Positions 1 through 5,417 are shown, numbered from the stretch's first letter. The stretch: DNA of 9,949 nucleotides from JAATGA01 sp047605605 (GCA_047605605.1 JASGFG010000102.1:1-9949); one strand, 5' to 3'. The notes: generated by a model not told the origin, from the letters alone. Program-made: numbers and translations.

Positions 1-134
1 CGCATCTGGCCGAGATGAACCATTCCCCCGCCTTCTGGGCGGTGGTCGACCGGCTGTTCCCCGGCTGGCCGGCCGAACGCGACTGGCTGCGCGCGCGCGG
101 GCAGGATCTGCACGGCTGGCGCTTCGGGGATTGA
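1..134 (+). CDS. C-terminal end of a YgjP/DUF45-type M48 family metallopeptidase (5' partial)
   Basis: Reading from base 3 gives 43 residues to a TGA at 132-134, beginning HLAEMNHSPAFWAVV and ending GWRFGD. The block H-L-x-x-M-N-H-S-P-x-F-W, followed by a short D/R/W-rich tail (RDWLRARG), is typical of the end of YgjP/DUF45 (WLM-like) zinc metallopeptidases. In that family the HExxH zinc motif lies just upstream and the His of MNHS is part of the conserved zinc-site region. The first His here is probably the second His of HExxH, cut by the window edge. The substrate of these small cytoplasmic proteins is not well defined. The family call rests on the short motif only; the catalytic half is outside the window. 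The stop lies 32 nt before the next gene's ATG, so the two could be co-transcribed. Confidence 0.7.
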   Translation, partial: HLAEMNHSPAFWAVVDRLFPGWPAERDWLRARGQDLHGWRFGD

Positions 135-166
135 CCCTTGGCACCGGGCGGTGTTGGCATCGGCAT

Positions 167-823
167 ATGAACAGTCCCGTCCCGCCGCGCCAGACCGACT
201 CGACCGCCGCCGCGCATGAACGGCTCTACCGCTCCCTGCGCCAGCAGGTGATGCATGGCGAACTGCCCCCGGGTCAGCCGCTGACCCTGCGGGGGCTGGG
301 CAAGGCCTATGGCGTGTCGATGACCCCCGCGCGCGAGGCGGTGCGGCGGCTGGTGGCCGAGGGCGCGCTGACCATGACGACCTCTGGCCGCATCTCCACC
401 CCCGAGCTGACGCCGGAACGGATCGAGGAGCTGGCGGCGCTGCGCGCCCTGATCGAGCCGGAACTGGCCGCGCGTGCCCTGCCGCGCGCCCATTTCGCGC
501 TGATCGACCGGCTGGCGGCGATCAACGCGCTGAACGCCGAGGCCGTGGTGAAACAGGATGCGGTGGCCTATGTGCGTACCAATCTGGAATTTCACCGCAC
601 ACTTTATCTGCGCGCGCAGGCGCCCGCGATGCTGGCCATCTGCGAAACAGTCTGGCTGCAACTGGGGCCGACGATGCGGGCGCTTTACGCGAAACTGCGC
701 CGCAAGGAACCGCCCCAGCATCACCGCATCATCCTTGCCGCGCTGAAGGCGGGGGACGAGCCGGGCCTGCGGCTGGCGGTGCGTACCGATGTGACGCAAG
801 GGTTGCGGCATCTGGCCAGCTAG
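167..823 (+). CDS. GntR family transcriptional regulator with FCD domain (FadR/VanR type)
   Basis: This 218-aa protein has the family's usual length. Residues about 15-77 form the winged helix-turn-helix (YRSLRQQVMHGELPPGQPLT, then LGKAYGVSMTPAREAVRRL as the recognition region, then a short wing). Residues about 86-210 form the all-helical FCD ligand-binding domain (ELAALRALIEPELAARAL, EFHRTLY, HHRIILAALKAGD). FCD domains usually bind a metal with one Asp and three His. Here the first ligand position is N139, His143 and His186 are kept, and the last position appears to be D208, so metal binding may be altered. ATG 167 is chosen because homology starts soon after; the only upstream in-frame start is a TTG at 131 overlapping the previous stop. 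No clear Shine-Dalgarno precedes the ATG. It probably regulates itself or the dioxygenase gene downstream. The effector cannot be told from sequence. Confidence 0.88.
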   Translation: MNSPVPPRQTDSTAAAHERLYRSLRQQVMHGELPPGQPLTLRGLGKAYGVSMTPAREAVRRLVAEGALTMTTSGRISTPELTPERIEELAALRALIEPELAARALPRAHFALIDRLAAINALNAEAVVKQDAVAYVRTNLEFHRTLYLRAQAPAMLAICETVWLQLGPTMRALYAKLRRKEPPQHHRIILAALKAGDEPGLRLAVRTDVTQGLRHLAS

Positions 824-832
824 GCGGATTTG

Positions 833-853
833 CGCCCTTCGCCCTTCGCCCTT
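833..853 (+). repeat. Three tandem CGCCCTT heptamers
   Basis: CGCCCTT occurs three times head to tail, just after the regulator's stop codon and ending inside a possible -35 box. It could be chance in GC-rich DNA, a slippage-prone microrepeat, or part of an operator. It has no dyad symmetry of the kind GntR dimers normally bind. Confidence 0.6.
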
Positions 854-881
854 TGACGGCGACGGAAGCCGCGCCATCTGT
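853..881 (+). promoter_or_regulatory. Possible sigma-70-type promoter for the dioxygenase gene
   Basis: TTGACG at 853-858 matches a -35 box well. The sequence 16-17 nt further on (CATCTG, about 875-880) is only a weak -10 match. The position, about 40 nt before the ATG, is reasonable. The call rests mainly on the -35 half. Confidence 0.3.
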
Positions 882-906
882 CGTTTGCAGGGAACGAGAC
901 ACAGGC

Positions 907-911
907 AAGGA
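907..911 (+). promoter_or_regulatory. Ribosome binding site deciding the dioxygenase start
   Basis: AAGGA sits 6 nt before ATG 918. It supports that start over the in-frame TTG at 885, which would put extra charged residues in front of the Tat signal. Confidence 0.7.
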
Positions 912-917
912 CACCCC

Positions 918-1685
918 ATGCGCCCGCTTTCCACCATCGACCGCCGCACGCTGCTCAAGGCGCTGTCGTTGGCCCCCGGACTGGTTGCCGTGCCGCGCAC
1001 CGTGCGGGCGCAGGCGGCGGATGCGGGGCTGATTTCCACCGATGTCTGCATCCTTCAGGCCGAAGTCACCGAGGGACCGTTCTATGTCGACCCCCGGCTG
1101 CTGCGGTCGGACATTGCCGAGGACCGCCGCGGGATGCCGATGCAGTTGCGGCTTCAGGTGGTGACGGCGGATTGTGCTCCGGTGGCGGATGCGCGGGTGG
1201 ATGTCTGGCATTGCGATGCCGAGGGCGTCTATTCCGGCGTCCGCAATCTGGGCGAGGGGCCGGATGCGACGGGGGCCACCTTTCTGCGCGGCACGCAGAT
1301 GACCGACATCGGGGGCGTGGCGACGTTCCAGACCATCTTTCCGGGCTGGTATCGCGGCCGGACGGTGCATGTGCATTACAAGGTGTTCCTTGACGACCGC
1401 AATGTGCTGACTGGGCAGATCTTCTTTGACGAGGCGGTGATCGCGCAGATCCATCAGGACCATCCCGCCTACGCCGCCCGCGCGGCGGCGCGCGACATGC
1501 TGAACGCCGATGACGGCATTGCCCGACAGGCGGGCGCGGCGGCGCTGGCCCATGTGCGGATGACAGCGCCCGATGGCGCGATGGAGGCGGCGCTGGTCGT
1601 CGGCATCCGCCCCGATGGCCCTCCCGGCCTGCTGCAAAGAATTTTCGGTCAAGCCGCGACGGAAACAGTGGCTTCCCGCGTTTGA
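918..1685 (+). CDS. Tat-exported intradiol ring-cleavage dioxygenase-like protein
   Basis: This 255-aa protein starts with a twin-arginine signal: DRRTLLKAL with R9/R10, a hydrophobic stretch, and a likely cleavage after RAQA near residue 33. The mature part is an intradiol (catechol/protocatechuate 3,4-dioxygenase beta-like) fold. The first conserved Tyr is in VWHCDAEGVYSG (Y105). The block TIFPGWYRGRTVHVHYKV supplies Y145, H151 and H153. Two Tyr and two His are the classical Fe(III) ligands of the family, so the active site looks intact. Such enzymes split catechol-type rings between the two hydroxyls. Classical PcaH and catechol 1,2-dioxygenases are cytoplasmic, and no partner subunit or beta-ketoadipate gene is nearby. 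A secreted periplasmic enzyme of unknown aromatic substrate is therefore likelier than PcaH. The tail after about residue 225 looks unstructured. The GntR gene 94 nt upstream is the likeliest local regulator. Confidence 0.88.
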   Translation: MRPLSTIDRRTLLKALSLAPGLVAVPRTVRAQAADAGLISTDVCILQAEVTEGPFYVDPRLLRSDIAEDRRGMPMQLRLQVVTADCAPVADARVDVWHCDAEGVYSGVRNLGEGPDATGATFLRGTQMTDIGGVATFQTIFPGWYRGRTVHVHYKVFLDDRNVLTGQIFFDEAVIAQIHQDHPAYAARAAARDMLNADDGIARQAGAAALAHVRMTAPDGAMEAALVVGIRPDGPPGLLQRIFGQAATETVASRV

Positions 1686-1723
1686 AGGTGTGGATGCGAC
1701 ACTCACCGTATCCAGCTGAGGTT

Positions 1724-1740
1724 CCTTCGGGGTGCGAAGG
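1724..1740 (+). terminator. Small perfect hairpin after the dioxygenase gene
   Basis: CCTTCG (1724-1729) and CGAAGG (1735-1740) form a 6-bp perfect stem around a 5-nt loop, 39 nt after the stop codon. No T-run follows on either strand, so it is a weak terminator or RNA 3'-end stabiliser at best. The rest of the 180-nt gap to the next gene shows only a TTGACG (1810-1815) that could be a -35 box; I see no convincing -10. Confidence 0.3.
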
Positions 1741-1865
1741 GACGTGCGGCCGGCGGGGTCCATGGGCCTCGTCGGCTGCCCGGCACATCGGCGCGGTCGC
1801 GGATCCGGCTTGACGCGAATCGCATCCTGCGTCTTTCTGCACGGCCCCTGCATCCGGGTTTAGCC

Positions 1866-2534
1866 ATGTCTGCCGCCCTTGACCGCCTTCGCGCGCTGTT
1901 CAGCGCCCGCCGCCCCGCCGCCGATACCGGCGCGCCGGTCGTGTCGCGCCGCGATCTGGCGGGCTTGGCCGGGGCGGGCGGGGCGGCGCTTTTGTCCGGG
2001 GGCGCCGGTGCCGTGCCGCCGGGCGGATTCGCCGCAATGGACCGCCCCGCGCTGGAGGTGCTGGTGCGTGGACTGGCCGAGATGGGGCGCGTCGGCGACG
2101 GCGACCTGACGCAGAGGTCGGCGGGCCTTCTGGGCGAAATCGCCGCCGTCATGCCCGAGGCGCCGCATCTGTTCGACCTGCACGCGATGTTCCGCCCCGA
2201 AGAGGACGGGTATGTCCACCGCCGCCCCGTCGTCATCGACCTGGGCGTGGTGCAGCGCGCCTGCCATCAGGCGACGCCGCTCCGCATCGGCTATACCGAC
2301 CTGAAAGGCCAGCACACGCTGCGCGATGTCTGGCCGCTGGCGCTGGTCTACCCGGACCACGGGATCTTCGTTCTGGCCTGGTGCTGCGTCAGGCAGGATT
2401 ATCGCCAGTTCTTTGCCCATGCGATCGACCGGGTGGAACCTGTGGCCGGGGGCTTCACCGACCGCAGGATGGCGCTGCTGGCCGGATTGGTCGACCATCA
2501 CCGCGCCCGACAGGGGCCGCGATACGACTGCTGA
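1866..2534 (+). CDS. WYL-domain protein without HTH, with twin-arginine-like N-terminus
   Basis: This is a 222-aa protein. Residues about 126-191 match the WYL domain: a helix, then LRIGYTDLKGQHTLRDVWPLAL, then the core strand GIFVLAW (where the family often has W-Y-L), then RQDYRQFF and IDRVEP. WYL domains bind ligands or nucleic acids and usually sit behind an HTH in transcription factors, including regulators of phage defence and DNA damage. No HTH is visible here. Instead, residues 27-50 read SRRDLAGLAGAGGAALLSGG, which looks like a Tat signal or weak membrane segment (R28/R29), and residues about 58-110 form a helical linker. ATG 1866 lacks a strong ribosome site. An ATG at 2037 (M58) would give a 165-aa protein without the Arg-Arg segment. 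The gene stands alone, convergent to lpdA, and I infer no specific function. The domain call is firm; export is uncertain. Confidence 0.75.
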   Translation: MSAALDRLRALFSARRPAADTGAPVVSRRDLAGLAGAGGAALLSGGAGAVPPGGFAAMDRPALEVLVRGLAEMGRVGDGDLTQRSAGLLGEIAAVMPEAPHLFDLHAMFRPEEDGYVHRRPVVIDLGVVQRACHQATPLRIGYTDLKGQHTLRDVWPLALVYPDHGIFVLAWCCVRQDYRQFFAHAIDRVEPVAGGFTDRRMALLAGLVDHHRARQGPRYDC

Positions 2535-2577
2535 TCGGGCAGGGAAAGGTCTTTGCCGGTGGCTCTGGCTGCGGCCG

Positions 2578-2602
2578 CCGGAGGGGTTTTGCACCCCTCC
2601 GG
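2578..2602 (+). terminator. Strong hairpin downstream of the WYL gene
   Basis: A perfect 10-bp GC-rich stem (2578-2587 with 2593-2602) closes on the 5-nt loop TTTGC, 44 nt after the WYL stop. There is no T-tract; the conserved repeat core follows after 4 nt. It probably acts as a 3'-end/terminator structure for the + strand gene, and possibly for the facing transcripts too. Copy 2 of the repeat has a hairpin with a different stem sequence in the same place. Confidence 0.6.
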
Positions 2603-2606
2603 ACCT

Positions 2607-2640
2607 CCCCGCAGGATATTTGGGTCCAGAAAGAGGGGGG
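2607..2640 (+). repeat. Intergenic repeat core, copy 1
   Basis: A 34-nt stretch (CCCCGCAGGATATTTGGGTC, then CAGAAAGA and a run of G) matches 4180-4213 at 33 of 34 positions, the only difference being A2613 versus G4186. Both copies have a GC-rich hairpin 4 nt before them on the + strand. I recall similar hairpin plus 'GGATATTTGG...CAGAAAGA' tails between genes in Rhodobacteraceae genomes; that recollection is not checkable here. The remainder up to 2700 shows nothing recognisable. Confidence 0.85.
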
Positions 2641-2700
2641 GAAGGCAGGGACCGGTGGTGGTCTGATGGACGGGCCTGTCCTCTGCGGTTGGGAGAGTTG

Positions 2701-2724
2701 ACCGGCCCCTGAGGAGGGGCCGGT
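2701..2724 (-). terminator. Terminator-like hairpin downstream of lpdA
   Basis: A perfect 10-bp stem, ACCGGCCCCT (2701-2710) with AGGGGCCGGT (2715-2724), has a 4-nt loop and starts 15 nt past the lpdA stop. No U-run follows on the - strand, as is common for high-GC alphaproteobacterial 3' ends. It also faces transcripts coming from the WYL gene. Confidence 0.65.
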
Positions 2725-2738
2725 CTGGAAGGTGGGGA

Positions 2739-4127
2739 TCAGGCGTGGATCGCGCCGTCGCCGCAGGCGAGTGCAGCCTCGCGTACCGCCTCGGAATAGG
2801 TGGGATGCGCGTGGCAGGTCAGCGCCAGATCCTGCGCCGATGCGCCGAATTCCATCGCCACGCAGACCTCGTGGATCAGATCGCCCGCGCCCGGCCCGAT
2901 GATATGGCAGCCAAGGATGCGGTCGGTTTCCTTGTCGGCCAGCAGTTTCACGAAACCGTCGGCCTGGAACACCGCCTTGGCGCGGGCATTGCCCATGAAG
3001 GGGAACTTGCCGACCTTGTAGGCGCGGCCTTCTTCCTTCAGCTGTTCCTCGGTCTTGCCGACGGAGGCGACCTCGGGCGTGGTGTAGACGACGCCGGGGA
3101 TGACGTCATAGTTCACATGGCCATGTTTGCCGGCGATGATTTCGGCCACGGCCATGCCCTCATCCTCGGCCTTGTGGGCCAGCATCGGGCCGATGATCGC
3201 GTCGCCGATGGCATAGACGCCCTTTACGGTCGTCTGGAAATGGCCGTCGGTCTTGATCTGGCCGCGGGGCAGCATCTCGACCCCCAGGGCCTCCAGCCCC
3301 AGGCCGGCGGTATAGGGGCGGCGGCCAGTGGCGACGAGGACGGCGTCGGCCTCGATCCTGGCCTCGGAGTCGTCCTTCCGCAGCTTGTAGGTCACGGTGG
3401 CGCGGCCTTTCTTGACCTCCACCCCCTGCACGGCAGCGCCGAGGACGAAGGTGAAGCCCTGTTTCGTCAGGATCTTCTGGAAGGATTTGGCGACTTCGCC
3501 GTCCATGCCCGGGGTGATGGCGTCGAGGTATTCGACCACCGTGACCTGCGTGCCCAGCCGGGCATAGACCGAGCCCATTTCCAACCCGATCACGCCTGCG
3601 CCGATCACGACCAGCGATTTCGGGATCTTTTTCAGGACCAGCGCCCCGGTCGAGGTGACGACGGTTTCCTCATCCACCGCCACGCCCGGCAGGGACGCGG
3701 GTTCCGAGCCGGAGGCGATGACGATGGCCCTGGCGTTGTGGATTTCCTCGCCCACCTTGACCTGACCGGCGGCGGGGATCGAGCCCCAGCCCTTCAGCCA
3801 GGTGATCTTGTTCTTCTTGAACAGGAACTCGATGCCCTTGGTGTTGCCGTTCACCACATCCTGCTTGTAGGCCTGCATCCGGCCCCAGTCGACGGTGGTT
3901 TTCGACCCCATCAGGCCCATCTTTTCAAAGTTCTCGTGAACCTCGTGCAGCTCGTGCGTGGCGTGGAGCAGCGCCTTGGACGGGATGCAGCCGACGTTCA
4001 GGCAGGTGCCGCCCAGGGTCTCGCGCCCCTCGACGCAGGCGGTTTTCAGGCCAAGCTGGGCGCAGCGGATGGCGCAGACATAGCCGCCGGGGCCGCCGCC
4101 GATCACGATTACATCGAAGTCTGCCAT
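2739..4127 (-). CDS. lpdA: Dihydrolipoyl dehydrogenase (E3)
   Basis: This 462-aa FAD-dependent pyridine nucleotide-disulfide oxidoreductase has the normal length. It reoxidises dihydrolipoyl groups on E2 and passes electrons through a disulfide and FAD to NAD+. Visible parts: the FAD-binding GGGPGG (residues 10-15); the redox disulfide in GGTCLNVGCIPSK (C42, C47); the NAD-binding Rossmann motif VIGAGVIGLEMGSV (about 174-187) with E199 after VTVV as expected for NAD rather than NADP; the second FAD contact YAIGDA (305-310); and the C-terminal dimer-interface pair in CHAHPTYSE (H441, E446). All key residues are present. A good ribosome site supports ATG 4127. As the last gene of the odhAB-lpdA cluster it is very probably the E3 of 2-oxoglutarate dehydrogenase; it could also serve other lipoyl complexes. 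It is separated from the upstream MAPEG gene by 86 nt filled by repeat copy 2. Confidence 0.96.
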   Translation of the reverse strand: MADFDVIVIGGGPGGYVCAIRCAQLGLKTACVEGRETLGGTCLNVGCIPSKALLHATHELHEVHENFEKMGLMGSKTTVDWGRMQAYKQDVVNGNTKGIEFLFKKNKITWLKGWGSIPAAGQVKVGEEIHNARAIVIASGSEPASLPGVAVDEETVVTSTGALVLKKIPKSLVVIGAGVIGLEMGSVYARLGTQVTVVEYLDAITPGMDGEVAKSFQKILTKQGFTFVLGAAVQGVEVKKGRATVTYKLRKDDSEARIEADAVLVATGRRPYTAGLGLEALGVEMLPRGQIKTDGHFQTTVKGVYAIGDAIIGPMLAHKAEDEGMAVAEIIAGKHGHVNYDVIPGVVYTTPEVASVGKTEEQLKEEGRAYKVGKFPFMGNARAKAVFQADGFVKLLADKETDRILGCHIIGPGAGDLIHEVCVAMEFGASAQDLALTCHAHPTYSEAVREAALACGDGAIHA

Positions 4128-4132
4128 GGTCG

Positions 4133-4140
4133 TCTCCTTT
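4133..4140 (-). promoter_or_regulatory. Ribosome binding site of lpdA
   Basis: On the - strand AAAGGAGA ends 5 nt before ATG 4127, a strong Shine-Dalgarno that fixes the start. It is unusual only in lying directly beside the repeat-associated hairpin in the same short leader. Confidence 0.8.
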
Positions 4141-4156
4141 GTTCGGGCCGCGCGGT

Positions 4157-4175
4157 GGGGGCTTGCGCAGCCCCC
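4157..4175. terminator. Hairpin attached to repeat copy 2, in the lpdA leader
   Basis: GGGGGCT (4157-4163) pairs with AGCCCCC (4169-4175) around TGCGC, and can extend by one G-C pair and one G-U-type pair. On the - strand it lies between the MAPEG stop and the lpdA ribosome site, where it could partly terminate, attenuate or stabilise the transcript. There is no T-tract on either side. Confidence 0.5.
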
Positions 4176-4179
4176 GCAC

Positions 4180-4213
4180 CCCCGCGGGATATTTGGGTCC
4201 AGAAAGAGGGGGG
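4180..4213 (+). repeat. Intergenic repeat core, copy 2
   Basis: This copy is 33/34 identical to 2607-2640 and in the same orientation. It ends exactly at the base before the complement of the MAPEG stop codon (TCA at 4214-4216). On the - strand it therefore begins immediately after that stop, is followed by its hairpin, and then by the lpdA leader. The hairpins of the two copies differ in sequence while the core is conserved, which points to a selected core or recent copying of the core. Confidence 0.85.
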
Positions 4214-4615
4214 TCAGAGAAGGGATGCGAGGATCATCGTGACCGTCGAGGCGAAACCCACCGCCCAGATGGCCGAGCGCCAGGGGCGCAGGCCAAGGGC
4301 ATAGGCGGGGACATAGAGGATGCGGGCCGCGACATAGGCCCAGGCGGCGGTGCGGGTTATGGCACTGCTTTCGCCGCCGAGGGTGACGACGACCACGGCG
4401 AGGGTGAAGAGGATCAGCCCCTCGAAATGGTTGTTCAGGGCGCGGTGCAGTCGGCCGGTGACGAGCGACATCTCGCGCGACGGCGGGCGGTCGCGGGCGG
4501 AGGAGGTATAGCCGGTGCCGAGTTCGATGTTGGCGCGGACCGCGAACAGGCCGTATTGCGCCACCTGCACCAGTCCGGCGCAGGCGAGGGCGGTCAGTTC
4601 CGGGGTCATCGGCAT
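4214..4615 (-). CDS. MAPEG family membrane protein (downstream paralogue)
   Basis: This 133-aa protein has about four hydrophobic segments (residues about 5-26, 66-80, 86-108, 113-132). The MAPEG signature GRLHRALNNHFEGL (R55, R58, N62, E65) is followed by ARILYVPAYALG and RSAIWAVG. MAPEG proteins are small trimeric membrane proteins. Eukaryotic members are glutathione transferases, peroxidases or leukotriene synthases; most bacterial members have no assigned substrate. The start at ATG 4615 gives MPMTPEL; an ATG two codons in (4609) would match the MTPEL start of the neighbour. It lies 10 nt after the stop of the other MAPEG gene, with AGGGAA overlapping that stop, so the pair is almost certainly co-translated. 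The two proteins are clearly related, especially from the RxxRAxxN motif to the end. No link to the dehydrogenase complex follows from the fold. Confidence 0.85.
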   Translation of the reverse strand: MPMTPELTALACAGLVQVAQYGLFAVRANIELGTGYTSSARDRPPSREMSLVTGRLHRALNNHFEGLILFTLAVVVVTLGGESSAITRTAAWAYVAARILYVPAYALGLRPWRSAIWAVGFASTVTMILASLL

Positions 4616-4625
4616 TCTGCGTTCC

Positions 4626-5018
4626 CTAGACGAAAGCGGCGGCCAGCATCGCCAGCGTGGCGATCAATCCGACGGACCAGATGATCGACCGGCCCGGCGC
4701 CCAGCCGAAGGCATAGGCGGGCAGGTAGAGCGCGCGGGCGGCGACGAAGATCCAGGCGCAGGCGGCGGTGAAGGCACTGGTCTTTTGCGCCAGCGTCACC
4801 ACCACCACGGCGATGATGAACAGCCCGATGTTTTCCACATGGTTCGCCACCGCGCGCCGCAACCGCTGGGTTTTCGGTGAAAGGGGCAGGTCGCCGTCGC
4901 GCGGACCCATGTTGCCCGCAACGCCGATGTCGGCGGTCAGCGAGCGTTGCGCGACCATGATCATCATCGCCTGGATCACGGCGGTGGCGGCAAGGGCGGC
5001 GAGTTCGGGCGTCATCAT
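4626..5018 (-). CDS. MAPEG family membrane protein (upstream paralogue)
   Basis: This 130-aa protein has the same four-segment layout as its neighbour: MTPELAALA at the start, RLRRAVANHVENIGL (R52, R55, N59, E62) as the MAPEG motif, AARALYLPAYAFG, then RSIIWSVG and a hydrophobic end. Two adjacent ATG codons (5018 and 5015) could start it; the second gives the MTPEL start shared with the paralogue. On the - strand AGGAAGG (5027-5033) precedes the first ATG by 8 nt. The loop between segments 1 and 2 (GPRDGDLPLSPKTQ) differs most from the paralogue. The pair looks like a local duplication that has since diverged. Enzyme activity and substrate are unknown. The protein may trimerise with itself or with its neighbour; that is inference. 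Confidence 0.85.
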   Translation of the reverse strand: MMTPELAALAATAVIQAMMIMVAQRSLTADIGVAGNMGPRDGDLPLSPKTQRLRRAVANHVENIGLFIIAVVVVTLAQKTSAFTAACAWIFVAARALYLPAYAFGWAPGRSIIWSVGLIATLAMLAAAFV

Positions 5019-5059
5019 GGGACTGCCCTTCCTCGGGGCGCGGACACCGCGCGGCAGGG

Positions 5060-5146
5060 CCTGTCCGGCAGACAGGGCCGCCCGGCAAATGCGCGGTCCT
5101 TCGGTGCGAATGCCTCTCGCATCTCCCCCGATGCGGGGCGATGCGA
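5060..5146. other. Gene-free spacer with two hairpins between the MAPEG pair and the 78-aa gene
   Basis: CCTGTC (5060-5065) pairs with GACAGG (5071-5076). TCGCATC (5117-5123) pairs with GATGCGA (5140-5146), enclosing a further CCCC/GGGG stem (5126-5129 with 5135-5138). The second, compound hairpin lies 34 nt downstream of the 78-aa gene on the - strand and may end its transcript, though no T-run follows. I find no convincing promoter for the MAPEG pair in the 162-nt spacer. Confidence 0.4.
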
Positions 5147-5180
5147 AGGGCGGCAGGGGGCGGGGCGGATTGCCATGGTG

Positions 5181-5417
5181 TCAGGCCGTTTGCAGGAACT
5201 GCTGGGTGCAACCGTGGCCGAAAGCAGCCTGCTTGGCCAGCCATTCCTCGGCCCGGGCGCGGTTGTGGACCTCGAACAGGACCAGGACGTTCGAGCCTTC
5301 GCCCTTCCAGATCTGCATCGTGGACAGGCCCGCGTTCTGGATATTCTCGCCCTCGGCATCGAAGGCGGATTTCCAGGCGGTGAAGTCGGGGGCTGTTGTC
5401 TGGATCAGCAGTTGCAT
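5181..5417 (-). CDS. Small protein, probable dimeric alpha/beta-barrel (ABM-like) fold
   Basis: This 78-aa soluble protein starts at an ATG with a strong ribosome site (GGAGG, 5 nt spacing). The pattern is a strand (MQLLIQTT), an amphipathic helix (FTAWKSAFDAEGENIQNAG), a strand (STMQIWKGE), a strand (NVLVLFEVH), a helix (RARAEEWLAKQAA), and a short C-terminal strand (CTQQFLQTA). This beta-alpha-beta-beta-alpha-beta order, with FEVHNRARAEEWL resembling the 'valv.fedrera.e.f' region, fits the ferredoxin-like alpha/beta-barrel families (antibiotic biosynthesis monooxygenase-like, DUF3764-like). I cannot name an exact family or reaction. Small proteins of this fold can be cofactor-free oxygenases, haem-degrading enzymes or simple ligand binders. 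It sits between odhB, with a terminator in between, and the MAPEG pair. The fold assignment is inference from the pattern only. Confidence 0.72.
   Translation of the reverse strand: MQLLIQTTAPDFTAWKSAFDAEGENIQNAGLSTMQIWKGEGSNVLVLFEVHNRARAEEWLAKQAAFGHGCTQQFLQTA

Noticed and set aside
131..166. TTG 131 as the start of the GntR regulator
   Set aside because: The extra 12 residues (Cys/Trp/His-rich) do not belong to the family, and the codon overlaps the preceding stop without a properly spaced ribosome site.
131..167. TTGACC at 131 as the -35 box of a leaderless promoter for the GntR gene
   Set aside because: The matching -10 (TGGCAT, 155-160) agrees with the consensus at only three positions. 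It is too weak to list, though the lack of a Shine-Dalgarno keeps leaderless translation possible.
1724..1740. CCTTCG/CGAAGG hairpin here and similar bases at 5098-5109 as a dispersed repeat family
   Set aside because: The shared stretch is only about a dozen bases with an indel, which is compatible with chance in this base composition.
729..1853. 374-codon open frame on the - strand opposite the dioxygenase gene
   Set aside because: It covers a gene with intact iron ligands and a Tat signal. The antisense product is Arg/His/Pro-rich and has no family resemblance.
1860..2594. 244-codon open frame on the - strand opposite the WYL gene
   Set aside because: The + strand frame has a recognisable WYL domain, while this one is Arg/Gln/His-rich with none. 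It would also start inside the downstream hairpin.
2745..4304. 519-codon open frame on the + strand opposite lpdA
   Set aside because: It mirrors a fully intact E3 gene. The translation is Gly/Asp/His-rich with no domain, and long antisense frames are expected in high-GC coding DNA. It also runs through the repeat element.
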